Shown: positions 21,815 through 33,683, counted from the stretch's first letter. The stretch is 64,000 bases of DNA from Protopterus annectens (GCF_019279795.1 NC_056743.1:1779322549-1779386548), one strand, 5' to 3'. Numbers and translations: made by a program. Notes: generated from the letters alone by a model not told the origin.

Positions 21815-21855
21815 CTGAGGAAGTTCACGTATTAAACAGTGGATGAAAGCGCTAA
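21815..21855 (+). ncRNA. Hammerhead-ribozyme-like core, PLE copy B
   Basis: CUGAGGA, A, GUUCAC/GUGGAU, GAAA, GCGC, UAA on the plus strand. Identical to the core in element A. Confidence 0.68.
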
Positions 21856-21905
21856 ATTTTTGGCTTCTGGTTTACTTGGTTTTTTGCCAGCAGGTCTGCA
21901 GTTCA

Positions 21906-22923
21906 TTTTTACAAAATGCACAGTCTTTTACAGAGAGTTCTTAAATTAATATCCCGAATATTAATGCTGGGATGGCTTGCAGAATGACATCACTTCTTGT
22001 CATCTGACTATCTCAGGTGAAAACACCCACTGATGCAGCTGGTAACATTCAGCATCTACCTATGAAAATACATAGATCTCAGATCTCTTGGCAAATGGTG
22101 GAAGTCGTAAAATAATTATGTTCCTCCACATTCAAAGACAATACAAAAAACTTCCAGTTCTAGACATTATGTCTCCTGTTGCACTGAAACTGAAAGATAA
22201 CATCTCTTTTTATGGCCCAGCGATAAAGTAATTCAATCTCAACTATTCTTCTGAAGTTAACTTCTTGTGTTGCAGTTTCCATTGTTAAAATATATACATC
22301 TAAACAGTTACATATGACAGTTTGAATGCATCTGTGAAACAAGCATCTTACATGAATCTTGTTGACATTCACAAATGACACATAACCATTTACAAACTTC
22401 CAGACAGCTGTGCTGGCAGTATCTCCGTTTTGTTACATGTCTATATAAATAATGTTAATATTCACAAATGACATATGATTATTTACAAAATTCAAGTTAG
22501 CTGGGCTGGCAGTATTTCCTTTCATAACACACATATTCCCTTACTTCATAAATTTGTCATGGTGCTTCAACTGTGTGATTTCTGCTAGCTGCAGTGTGAT
22601 TTCCTCTGTGGTGTTTTCAGATAATGGGCAAGTCTATGGAATGCTGAGTAAGATTGGCAGATGTCTAATCCAGCATTATGTACACTATTATGCAAAGTTT
22701 TCTTTCATATAACATTTCACCCAATGAAATTGTGAAAGCATATGTTAAGTCCTCCACCACTATCTCAATAATTACTTAACTACTCTACCAGTATCATACC
22801 CTCTACTTGCTCAGTGTTTTAAAGAGTGTACTGCAAACAACATTACAGAGTTTGAATAATGTAAAACAGAAGACTCACGCACCACACAAATGGCCAGAAA
22901 TGGCCCAAAAGCAGAAATGTGTC
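21906..22923. repeat. Unknown ~1.0-kb sequence fused to PLE copy B
   Basis: Nearly identical to 28696-29712, where it also follows a PLE tail. Recognisable words include TTAATATCCCGAATATTAAT and CATCACTTCTTGTCATCTGA. Its last part resembles 8567-8645. I see no coding signal; the minus frame at 22381-22160 is conserved in the other copy only because the whole block is duplicated. Confidence 0.75.
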
Positions 22924-23060
22924 TGTTCTTATCATTTGCACTTAGCTTGACATCAAACAGCAAAGGTCACTGCTAGTTCACAGCTGCATATGTGTTTATT
23001 TGTGTAATGAGCACAAGAACATTTTTAAGCCTAACCATGCATCCCAAATCTCTGACAAGT
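22924..23060. other. Spacer before CR1 copy 1
   Basis: Short unassigned stretch between the duplicated block and the CR1 3' end. Confidence 0.35.
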
Positions 23061-26000
23061 TCTGGTACCCAGCTTGGGAGATGAAATATTTACAAGCAGG
23101 AGCCTGGAAGATGAATCATTAATTGGCTGCCTGTATCCATTAGAGACATAGATGCCAAATCAGGGATGGATTTCCTGTTCCCCATCCAATTGTCCAAGTT
23201 GCACTTGAATTGTGTTAGGGAGGTACTCTGTTTCACATGGATGGGGAGCCTGTTCCAGAGAAAAGATAGTCTTTGGGATACATACCAGTCTGTCCAGCAT
23301 ATCCTATTTACATTACAGGCAAGGTTTACATATTTAGAATGAGTAGTTCTGGTGATGTTTGTTTTGCAGATATGCAGGAGGTTCATCACAGTAGGTTCTG
23401 ATAATGCCTTGTATGCCAGGCATTGATTTTCCCTCAACAGCCTGTAGGAAACAAAATACAGGTATAGGACCTTTTGGCAGTCTGCATTGAACATGTTACT
23501 TATGCCCTGTATTCTTTTAGTGAGAAGCCTCTGGGATGTTCCAGTTGCCGGTTATGCCAGATTAGGTACATACCAATGGGGGCATTGTACTCAATGATAG
23601 GTCTGATGAATGTCAAATACAGTGGAACAATGACTTCCTTGGACCTAGATGCCATAGCTTTGTTTATAAGTTGCACAACATAGAATGATTTCCTCACTAC
23701 TGTGGACACGTGATGGTGAAAGGCTATATTATGCTCTAGGTGTGTCCCCAAGTCCTGACTACTAGATTAACTCTAGATGAATTCTTAGGGGTGTGTTGTC
23801 AGTATGATAGTTACCAGAGGTGGATGACTTCTCAAAGGATAATATTACGCATATTAGGCATTTAGTTTTAAACCATGGCTCTGACAACAGTTATTTCTCT
23901 GTATCAGCCCTTCCTGGAGAACATTTGTGTCAGTGGGGGAATCAATGTCATCTTCTAATTTGAAATAATCTGCAAATGTAGTCAAGCAGAGGCCAGTGAG
24001 ATTGGCTTTGACTTCACAGAAGTAAATGCCAAATGGTAGTTGTCCTAGAGCTCATCCCTGAGGGACTACACTTGTGACTGACTTCTTTGTACAGATGGAC
24101 TCCCCAATTTTAACTTCCCGGGTCCTGTCTGAGAGAGAGCTGGCTATCTACCAAGTGACATATGCATTTGTAAAAAAACCTCTTGAGTTTGTCAACAATG
24201 CCTGAGTGGGGTATTGTGTCAATTGCCTTGGCCAGGTCAAGGTAGGCAGTGTGAACTATTTCAACCTCATCCATTGCTTTTGGCCTTCTTAAAGAAGTCC
24301 ACCTGGTTGAGAAGACATGTCTTGCCCTTGATGAAACTGAATTGGGTTGGTTCCAGGGTTTGGAGGTTTCTTCTGCCATTATTGATCATTTCCATGATAA
24401 TTCTTTCCATGGCTTTGCATATGAGACTAATGAGACTTGTAGGTCTGGAGATGGCCCACTTTGTGCAGAGGAATGACTGTAGCTGTTATGCATTCATGAG
24501 GCACAAAGCCTGTTTGGAAGCTACAGTTAAGCAGCAAACCCAGAGGGCCTGATAGGTTGTGTTTCATGCTATTTAGAAGGCATCCTGGGATATTGACTGA
24601 GCTCATTGATGTAGTGTTCTTGGCCATAGAGAGAGAATATTGAGGACCTGTTTCCTAGTGATAGCAGGGGCACTTATATTTGATGATAATTACTGAGGGA
24701 AGGTGAGGGGGAGAGAGGGTTAAAACTGGAGCTGAATTTGTCAGACAGTTTGCTTGCTGTATGTTATGTTTCAGTATAGGTGGATCCATTTACAATGACC
24801 TTTGCACACAATTGTGTATTGCCTTTGAGGTTGTACTCATAGCTAAAAAATACCTTATGGTAGTCCTTGGCTTGGGAGGCCAGATTTACCTCAAACTTAA
24901 CTTTGGTAGACTTTAACTGTCCTCTGCATTGTTTGTTTAGTTTGATGAGAGGGCTTTTATCCTGCTGGGTTCTACACCTCTTAATTTTAGCCATGATTTT
25001 CTTCCTTCTGTTATACAGCCTATTGATGTTGTGATTCCACCAGGGTGGCTTGTTTTTGAGTTAGTTCTGACTTCTTCCTGCTGGTTACAGCTGCCTCTAT
25101 GCAGCTATTACCATGCTTGTATAGATTGTCTGTAAACAGTTCAGTGTAGGCAGCAGTGTTCTCAGGGTTTACATGGACTTAACATTTTACCAGGTTTTCA
25201 CTTAATAGGAGGAAGTTAACCTTAGAGAAGCTATTGAATATTTCAGGGTTAGCTAGGGTTCCAAGTTTTATTTTTACTTCAAAGGAGACCATTTTGTGGT
25301 GTGACCTTACTGGAGAATGCATTACAGTTGGAGGTGTGCAGCACTCTCCCATATTAATAAGGACCAGATCCAATATATTTACACCCCTGGTTAGTGTATT
25401 CTCAATATGGTTCAGGGAGTTTGTGTTTACAAAATCCAGGAAGCTCTGTGTTTGTACATTTGGTGTTGTATATGATTCCCAGTTAGTAGTGGGGTGGTTA
25501 AATTTGTCCATGAATATGGCATTTAGTTGGATGGTGATTGTTTTCAATTAGTTTAAATACATGGAACAGGTTTCCTGGGTCATAGACTGAGACCTATAGC
25601 TTGTAAGGAAGTGATACTGGATTTTGCCTATGGTGATTTGAATGTGGAGAAGTTCAAATGTATTGTCCTGTTTGACCAGATTTGAGGTATATTTATTTTT
25701 TATGTAAATTGACACGCCTTCATTTTTAGTCTCTGCCTGTGTAGTAGCTGGTCTAAGTGTGTGGAAGACATTATAACCTTGCAGTATCGGTATGCTCTGT
25801 GCAGCTTTAAACCAGTGACTGCACTGTTGCCAGCATTCTTTAGGGTGAACAAAGCCTCTAGGGAGTGGAGTTTTTTTTTTTATTTAGACTCCTAGCACTG
25901 AGCAGCGACACCTTTAGATGTTCTTGGTTTTGATTTGCTACATTGGAAGTATGGTCAGTTTGGCATTCCCAAAAAGGGCTCCATTGAAGAGAGACAATGT

Positions 26001-26860
26001 TTTAGCAAATATCTGAAAGCTTACATTCCTAGCAAAGCAAGGTGGTCTGTTGACCATCTCCTTCCATGCTGACAAATTCAGTCATCTTTTGTTCATACTG
26101 TGGCCTCATCCTTGGAGAAGGTATAGTGCTGCTCATTGCTAGGCTCATACCAGCCTGAGACACATATTCCCAGACCTCCATGATGCCTCTGTGCATATAG
26201 TCTAGGGAGGTACATTTCAGGTCATTTGCACCCATATGGACTATGACTGAGTCATATTGATACTTGTGGTCCAATGACCTGAGTGTGGACATTGGTCCTT
26301 GATAAGCAAGAGACCATGACTTTCTCCTTACTTAACCTGGTGAAAGGGACATCAATTTGTCTTACAATGGACTCTCCAATGACCAGAATGCTAGATTTTG
26401 TGGTGGCATGCCTTATGGGCTTAGAAGGAGAGGCTCCATGAGCTGTGGCTCTATGTGTTGATGTGGGTGTTGTTTTGAAAGAGTGCATTCAGGATGGCTG
26501 TGGGTGTTTGTTATGTGTACATCATCTAGGAGGTCTTTGGGGTTTACGAAGGTTACTTTTAAGTGCTTCAGCATATGTGGGTCTATATGTCTGCTTTGAA
26601 TTTTGTGTGATGGGTGCAGCGTGTGTACTACTGAAAATATTATTGACATTAGGAGTACTTTGATGTGAGAGCTTTGCCTCCAGTGACATTGTATAAATAC
26701 ATCTCTCACATACCATATCAATTTGTTTGAGAATAAACTGGTTGTCAGAAAACATGAGGTAATTTCTACATTGCCTCAGGATGCCCATATTCACTAAGCT
26801 GGTAATGGAGATAGTGGGAAAGTTCATCTCCATCGCAACAGACCTTTTTTATTGATTAGA
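23061..26860 (-). mobile_element. CR1 LINE copy 1, near full length but decayed
   Basis: Minus-strand CR1-type LINE. In order: an N-terminal segment (26833-26522, with VGILRQC and CERCIYTMSLEA); an SGNH/GDSL-lipase-like domain (26488-26029, with LVIGESIVRQ, VHMGANDLK and YEQKMTEF); an APE-type endonuclease (about 25900-25180, with GVSIYIKNKYTS and ILDLVLINMGE); a linker (24994-24764); the RT (24627-23750, with NIPGCLLN and AYLDLAKAIDTIPHSG); and the C-terminal domain (23751-23090, with YNAPIGMYL, RLSFLWNRLPIHVKQS and LDNWMGNRK). Many stops and frameshifts make it non-functional. The 3' terminal CCTATGA-type tail seen in other copies is not visible. Confidence 0.85.
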
Positions 26861-26990
26861 CAGTTTGAGTGAGAATATAAGGTAATGTCAGGAGTATCCA
26901 GTTTGCAACTCTGGGGTCAGTACTTGTCACTGCAAACTTGTTACCCCATTTGCAACTAGGTTTTGGTGAAATTACAATGGAAAAATGTCA
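26861..26990. other. Spacer upstream of CR1 copy 1
   Basis: Possibly the CR1 5' untranslated region. Nothing decisive. Confidence 0.3.
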
Positions 26991-27020
26991 AGGTGTCTGT
27001 GTCTATACAGGGCACTGCCA

Positions 27021-28094
27021 AACACTTGAGGGGAAATGAATATGTAGAGCCTGGTGATTTATGGATTAAGTATTTAGGAAGATATTCTGAAGTTAGAAGC
27101 AAACCAAGCTGTACTTTCTTAAAAAAAAAAGAATTAGATTGTCAAGAATAATGAAATGAGAGGAGTTGCTTGAATGGCTACCGCCTGGCAGAAACTAGTG
27201 CTGGTCTCACCACAGCTTTACTATCTTGGGATATAATGCTCTTTTGCTTCTTCTCTTACCAGATGCAAAAACAGTAGCACCAATCCCCAGATCAAAAGCA
27301 GGCCACAGCCTATTTGGTGATCCACAGTATTGTTCCAGATGATACAAGGGCCTGTAGACTTGTTGTAACCTTTTCCGGGTAGATTCCTTGAATAGCAACC
27401 AGACCAATCAGTAAGGTCAAGCACAGACACTCACTGCCCAACCAGAAATAGTCAGGAATAAATGCACTTAAGGGGAAACAAATAAGTAGACCTTGATTAT
27501 TTATGGATGAAGTATTTAGGCAGATGTTCTGCCGTTAGAAACAAATCAAGCAGTGCTTACTGAAAACAAAGAATTACCTTTTCAAGAATGATGAAAATGG
27601 GGAAGTTGCATGAATAGTTGTTGCCTGGTTACCACTACTGCTGGTCTACCCACAGTTTAACTATGCTGGGATACAATGTTCCTTTGCCTCTTCTCTCATC
27701 AGAAGAAAAACAGTAGCACCAATCCCAAGATGAGAAGAAGGCCACAGCCTGTTTGGTGATTCACAGTCTTGTCCCAGATAATACAAGGGTCTGTAGGCTT
27801 GTTGTACACTTTTCAGGGTAGATTCCTTGAATAGCACCCAGACTAATCAGGAAGGCCAAGCACAGACACTGAAAGCATAACCAGACACAGTAAGGAATGA
27901 ATGCACTTTGCTTCTTCTCTCACTAGGAGGAAAATATAAGCACAAATTCCAAACTGGCACCTATGAAGCAGTTATTAGGCTCTCCAGTGATCAGCAGTCC
28001 ACAGGAAATAATGACCCTATGTATCTTCTCTCACCAGGAACAAAAGAGAAGCACTAATCCAAAGACAACTATTGAGAAGCAGAATGTGGGCTCT
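27021..28094 (-). repeat. Tandem ~445-bp repeat with exon-like segments
   Basis: Two imperfect units start at about 27021 and 27466, and a shorter third follows at about 27905-28094. On the minus strand each contains a short open segment whose best-preserved frame codes for a hydrophobic stretch (GCGLLLIWGLVLLFL in unit 1, GCGLLLILGLVLLFFF in unit 2, [13 protein letters not shown] in unit 3). In units 1 and 3 a splice-donor-like CTG|GTRAGAGAAG comes next. It could be a triplicated membrane-spanning exon of an old gene, or simply a repeat. Upstream codons are not open in one frame across the units, so I do not call a gene. Confidence 0.5.
27810..28094. repeat. 285-bp direct repeat, left copy
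   Basis: Nearly identical to 29713-29995 (begins TTTTCAGGGTAGATTCC, ends GAATGTGGGCTCT). The two copies flank the block 28095-29712 exactly. Confidence 0.9.
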
Positions 28095-28096
28095 AG

Positions 28097-28098
<2 letters not shown>

Positions 28099-28178
<80 letters not shown>

Positions 28179-28227
28179 TGTGTGCGTGTGCGTGTGGGGG
28201 GGATGGGGGGGTACAAGTCTATATGTG

Positions 28228-28270
<43 letters not shown>

Positions 28271-28287
28271 GTGTGTGTATGCATGTG
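28099..28287. repeat. GT microsatellite of PLE copy C
   Basis: Two GT arrays with a G-rich interruption at about 28194-28210, as in copy B. Confidence 0.95.
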
Positions 28288-28602
28288 ATTGTTGTGTCTA
28301 TGTGGGAGAGGTCTTTGGATACGCATTTCATAAGCTCAAGTTGATTATTATGCTATTCACACAGCATGAATTTACACTGCACTTTTATGACTGTATTTTT
28401 GCATTTATACATATGTATGTGTATATATGTGTATATACATTCATTTGTATATATATATATATATTTTTTTTATTTGTTATCATTATGACAATACTTCATT
28501 TTTGTAGAAAATCACATTTGTTATTTTTTCAGTTTGATGGTCATGATGTCATTTCCTGTTTAGTAAGTTATTTAAGGAACTGGAAATCATTTGAAAATGT
28601 TT

Positions 28603-28643
28603 CTGAGGAAGTTCACGTATTAAACAGTGGATGAAAGCGCTAA
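28603..28643 (+). ncRNA. Hammerhead-ribozyme-like core, PLE copy C
   Basis: CUGAGGA, A, GUUCAC/GUGGAU, GAAA, GCGC, UAA. Identical to copy B, as expected from the block duplication. Confidence 0.68.
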
Positions 28644-28690
28644 ATTTTTGGCTTCTGGTTTACTTGGTTTTTTTGCCAGCAGGTCTGCAG

Positions 28691-29712
28691 TTCATTTTTA
28701 CAAAATGCTCAGTCTTTCACAGAGAGTTCTTAAATTAATATCCCGAATATTAATGCTGGGATGGCTTGCAGAATGACATCACTTCTTGTCATCTGACAGT
28801 ATCTCAGGTGAAAACACCCACTGATGCAGCTGGTAACATTCAGCATCTACCTATGAAAATACATAGATCTCAGATCTCTTGGCAAATGGTGGAAGTCGTA
28901 AAATAATTATGTTCCTCCACATTCAAAGACAATACAAAAAACTTCCAGTTCTAGACATTATGTCTCCTGTTGCACTGAAACTGAAAGATAACATCTCTTT
29001 TTATGGCCCAGCGATAAAGTAATTCAATCTCAACTATTCTTCTGAAGTTAACTTCTTGTGTTGCAGTTTCCATTGTTAAAATATATACATCTAAACAGTT
29101 ACATATGACAGTTTGAATGCATCTGTAAAACAAGCATCTTACATGAATCTTGTTGACATTCACAAATGACACATAACCATTTACAAACTTCCAGACAGCT
29201 GTGCTGGCAGTATCTCCGTTTTGTTACATGTCTATATAAATAATGTTAATATCCACAAATGACATGATTATTTACAAAATTCAAGTTAGCTGGGCTGGCA
29301 GTATTTCCTTTCATAACACACATATTCCCTTACTTCATAAATTTGTCATGGTGCTTCAACTGTGTGATTTCTGCTAGCTGCAGTGTGGTTTCCTCTGTGG
29401 TGTTTTCAGATAATGGGCAAGTCTATGGAATGCTGAGTAAGATTGGCAGATGTCTAATCCAGCATTATGTACACTATTATGCAAAGTTTTCTTTCATATA
29501 ACATTTCACCCAGTGAAATTGTGAAAGCATATGTTAAGTCCTCCACCACTATCTCAATAATTACTTAACTACTCTACCAGTATCATACCCTCTACTTGCT
29601 CAGTGTTTTAAAGAGTGTACTGTAAACAACATTACAGAGTTTGAATAATGTAAAACAGAAGACTCACGCAGCACACAAATGGCCAGAAATGGCCCAAAAG
29701 CAGAAATGTGTC
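28691..29712. repeat. Second copy of the unknown ~1.0-kb sequence
   Basis: Matches 21901-22923 with only scattered differences, ending at CAGAAATGTGTCT. After this point the two loci diverge completely. Confidence 0.85.
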
Positions 29713-29995
29713 TTTTCAGGGTAGATTCCTTGAATAGCACCCAGACTAATAAGGAAGGCCAAGCACAGACACTCAAAGCATAACCAGACACAGTAAGGAA
29801 TGAATGCACTCTGCTTCTTCTCTCACTAGGAAGAAAATATAAGCACAAATTCAAACTGCACCTATGAAGCAGTTATTAGGCTCTCCAGTGATCAGCAGTC
29901 CACAGGAAATAATGACCCTATGTATCTTCTCTTACCAGGAACAAAAGAGAAGCACTAATCCAAAGACAACTATTGAGAAGCAGAATGTGGGCTCT
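29713..29995. repeat. 285-bp direct repeat, right copy
   Basis: Matches 27810-28094. It continues into sequence (TCCATAATCAGTGG) that is absent after the left copy and is presumably the original continuation. Confidence 0.9.
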
Positions 29996-32289
29996 TCCAT
30001 AATCAGTGGTTTTGGAGTAGATGTTGCAGATTATAAAGGCAATGTGGAAAAAAGTGGGTTAAATTCCTAAGAGCTGCAGTGTGCACTAAGCAGGTAGATA
30101 TGAAAGGGGGTAACTTAAACTTTAGCTATATAATTGGAGAGCCACTCATTTTAAAAGAGCAAGGTTGATTGGAAGGGGATGGGAATTTTGTACTTTGGGT
30201 CAATGGAATACAGTGGGATGGCTGACATATTTAAATAGCTGAAGGGGATGGTTCTATATTATAAGAATGAATGCTTAAAATGTTGAGCACCAGTTTGTTG
30301 ACATGTTTTAAGCGAACACTCTTATAAGTGAAAGCTCTAAAGATCTAAAATGTTAAGTTCAAAATGTCATAGTTGGCCAACACACACCAATGTAGCAGAG
30401 AGAAAGAGGAGAGGAGAAGACAGGAGATATGTGATCAATTTAACATAAGGGGCATTTCACTAGAAAGACAGTTGAGTTTAAAAACTCAACAGCAGCAGGG
30501 TGGGAGGGTGGTGTCTCTTTCCTAGTATAAGCATGCAATTAAAAGCAAAATACAAGTAAAATACCATGTGAAGAATATAAATTACAATATAAAAATGGAA
30601 TAATTTAATAAAGCAATACAAAATACAAGAAAGCACAACAAACTAATGTTTCCCTCACAGTAAAAAGAGTTGATCTTATCATTGTGGCAAAACAGCAAAG
30701 TATTAAGAGTTGAAGACAGTCAAGTGCTTGTAGAAAAATGATTATTCATTGGATACCAGGAAGATGAGAAATACATTTATTCCTGCAATCAAGGAATGTC
30801 AAGTGGCAGATAAGAGGTTCAAGCTCCTGTATTCTGCTATCTTCAGAATATTTTTTCCTGGAAAATCAAAGTAATTTTTGATGTAGAACAGGCTAAGGAG
30901 GATATAGAAAATTTTGTCCAATAAAAACTGGGCCATCAGGCAGAAGGGGACTATGCTTCCCATTTTTCTGAAAATAATGCAAAGGAGAGACTTTGCCATT
31001 GAAAACTTTTCCACCATCCCAAACAAAATGTTTGAGAGACAGAGAAAAACCCTGGAGTTTAGTAGAAGAATCATAAGTACCTTTGAATTGAACTGAAATC
31101 TGGAGTTGGCAGATGGTGATGATGAGGAATAAGACCAGCAACATTGAAATTGGTGAATAAATATGAAACCACAAATCATCAATCACATTTGTGTAACAGC
31201 TGTATAAGGAAAGAGTAGCTAGAGTGGACTTTGTTAAACATGTCTAGAACTGAACGTCATTTGCATCAGTTCATGTAATTGATGTTTGGAAGGAGATTAA
31301 GGGGAATAAAAGCAGAAGGAAAAAGGTAGCTGTAAGTAAAACCATTTCTGTTCTTAACTGTAATCCTATGAAACATTTTACAAAATAAATTCCATATTTT
31401 ATAGTAAAGTAATCCTAGTTGTTCTTGTATCTGATAAAAACTGCTTTCTTTTTTTTAGTGTTAAGAACTGTAGACATTACAATGCAAACGAGAAAAACAA
31501 TGTTGATAAAATAATGTCTGAGTTCATAAGCTGTAATCGGTTGTTGAAGTGAAGTGGTGCAAAAGTACCCAGATCATAATATATGTTGAGCTGATATATT
31601 TTTTATTTCTTCTGCATAGGTGAATAACTGGAGTTAGACCCTTGGTTCAATCAAAAAAAAAAGTAAACAAGACAACACTAAATATAATAAAATGTTTTCC
31701 TTTATGAATAAATGTTTTGGGTTGTCTTAAGAAGTCTGCAGCTGAAGATTCCTTTTTTCCTCTTACATTTCCATGGAGGTAAGCTAATAGGGCAATAAAA
31801 AGCCAGAACACAGGTTTCTTCAAAGCTAAAATGTAATGTTTTTGAAATAATGCAAGTTGTTTTTCACATCTAGAGGAGGAATAACGATAAAAAGAGCAGA
31901 TATCAATTAGTGTAAGTAATAGCACATGCTAAAACATAAATCTAGCATGGATAACCTAAATTTTAGGTTAATTAAGACCTATCTTTGTAGATGTCATTTT
32001 TGAACAATTGTTCCTGTTAGAAGGGTTAAACTTCATTATTTGAAGATGTACATAGTTTTATGTGTTTGTATTAAGTTAGCAGATTATGTAGGTATTCTGG
32101 GGTATTTTTTTTTTTTGTTCAAGGGTTTTCATTAAAACGAAAAGGCTTGTAAAATGTGACACTGGTTCCAATGCTGATGATAAGAAAGACTGTGTAGAGG
32201 ATTAACCTGAAAAACATTAGTAAGTGCATGTATAATAAAAGCTGTAAATAGACATTTAAAAAGCTGTCATATTTTATAGATGGAAATAA
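29996..32289. other. Unassigned old sequence
   Basis: No named repeat. Two overlapping minus-strand frames at 31186-30799 (127 and 97 codons) have hydrophobic stretches but no domain that I recognise, and two frames are open at once, so I do not call a gene. Poly-A/T runs occur near 31448, 31651 and 32108. Confidence 0.35.
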
Positions 32290-32999
32290 TGGCTTCTTAT
32301 CATAATTGCAACACTTTCCATGTTATCATGGAATGTGAATGGTCTCACAGAGAAAATGAAATGATATTTAAATAGAGCAAATAACGATGATACAGGAGAC
32401 ACATCTGGAAATAATTGAGCATGTTAATTTGATAAAGAAAGGATTTCAGGATGAATACTAAACATAATATCAGAGACAAAGAAAAAGAGAAGTACTTTGG
32501 TTACTTACTAGAGGAGTTCCAATAATGACAGAACAGGTAAACATATAATAATGGCAGATTTGTATCAATAAGGGGCAATTGGCAAGGGAAGAGGATTGCA
32601 CTGACATATTTATATTCCACCTAAAACATCTATTACAGAGCTTACAAAAAATGAAAGAAATAATTAGCTTTAAATAGGGTATATTACTTTTAGGTGGTGA
32701 CTTGAATGTCATTTGTAGCAATGAAGATGTATTTGGCTGGGGACTACAATGGAAAATATAACAAAAGAGGCTGCATTTTTGAAGAAATTTATGAAAATAT
32801 TTGATATGGAAGACACTAATTCAGTAGTAGGAGCTCATAAAGAATTTAGATATTATTTCCCAAGGTACACTAACTGGGTTAGACTAGAGAGAAATTATAT
32901 TTCACAGGAACATATGCATTTAGTTAAGAACTTTGAAACATATCCAATAACTTTTGCAGATCATGCACCAATAATTAGTAAGATGAAAATGTAGAGCAA

Positions 33000-33670
33000 T
33001 GATGCAAATATTTGGCAATAATGCTTCCCCATCTATCTGTCAAAAAGAGAGGAATTTTAAAGAAAAACTCCACTCTAGAACTAAAAAAAAACTGTTTTTT
33101 AACTCTATCTTTGTTTCCTGACCTATTTAACATCGTAAAAATCACTCCAAGTGCTTTATTTGTAATTTTAGCTTGTTTTTCACAACATGGCTACAAATGG
33201 GGGTGATGTATCAGTGATCTTGTTCTCCCTCAGCCCATTCTCTTTCCCATAATGCTTTGTGTGACTCATGCCAGACATAAGGAAGTAACTTTGAATTCCC
33301 ATGCCATTAGTATATAATTGGATCTGTGAGGGTCACTGTTATTTTCTTTATCTTCTGTAAAAGGACTACTTCTTTTCTGTCTCTAATCACCCTCATTTAT
33401 GTTTGGCTCAGACCTTGTTTTACACTATATTTAGAAGTTATCCAGCTACAGCCAGAAAAGTAACTAAGTTGCATGCCTTTGCTCAGTGTTTTTTGTTTTT
33501 TGTAGCTCAAGAGGAATTGAGAGGTCCCCCCCCCACACTACTGCAGATGTGTTGAAACTGTCACTGCATTGAGATACCCTAGCAGAATCAATTCCTCTTA
33601 GACTACAAAAGAAAACCCTGAACAAAGGCTTGCAATTTAGTTATTCTTCTGGCTGTAGAGATGTGGAAAA
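33000..33670. mobile_element. Insertion in L1 ending in a foldback
   Basis: L1 coding similarity stops near 32996 and returns near 33670. The right part is a foldback: 33446-33520 pairs with 33588-33658 at roughly 80 % (for example AGAGGAATTGA with TCAATTCCTCT, and CTACAGCCAG with CTGGCTGTAG), with a loop of about 67 bases. The left part (33010-33440) has no feature I can name. Ends and target duplication are not resolved. Confidence 0.5.
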
Positions 33671-33683
33671 ATCAAGAAAAAGC

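Larger units (their letters stand above)
21263..21905 (+). mobile_element. PLE copy B, 3' fragment, plus strand
   Basis: Reverse complement of 10510-9822 in element A: the CACATGTGTATTTTATATTT segment, GT arrays, TA tract, hammerhead-like core and CTGCAGTTCATTTTT end. No coding part remains. It lacks the last ~25 bases of the element A 3' end and passes directly into the unknown sequence at 21906. Confidence 0.85.
28095..28690 (+). mobile_element. PLE copy C, 3' fragment, plus strand
   Basis: Same as copy B from its GT array onward: GT arrays, TA tract, hammerhead-like core and CTGCAGTTCATTTTT end. The left edge lies at the start of the GT array, so it is shorter than copy B by about 50 bases. 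Confidence 0.85.

Noticed and set aside
30799..31186. Minus-strand frames of 127 and 97 codons with hydrophobic segments
   Set aside because: Two frames are open together, no domain is recognised and no flanking exon is identifiable. Recorded only as a possible coding relic.
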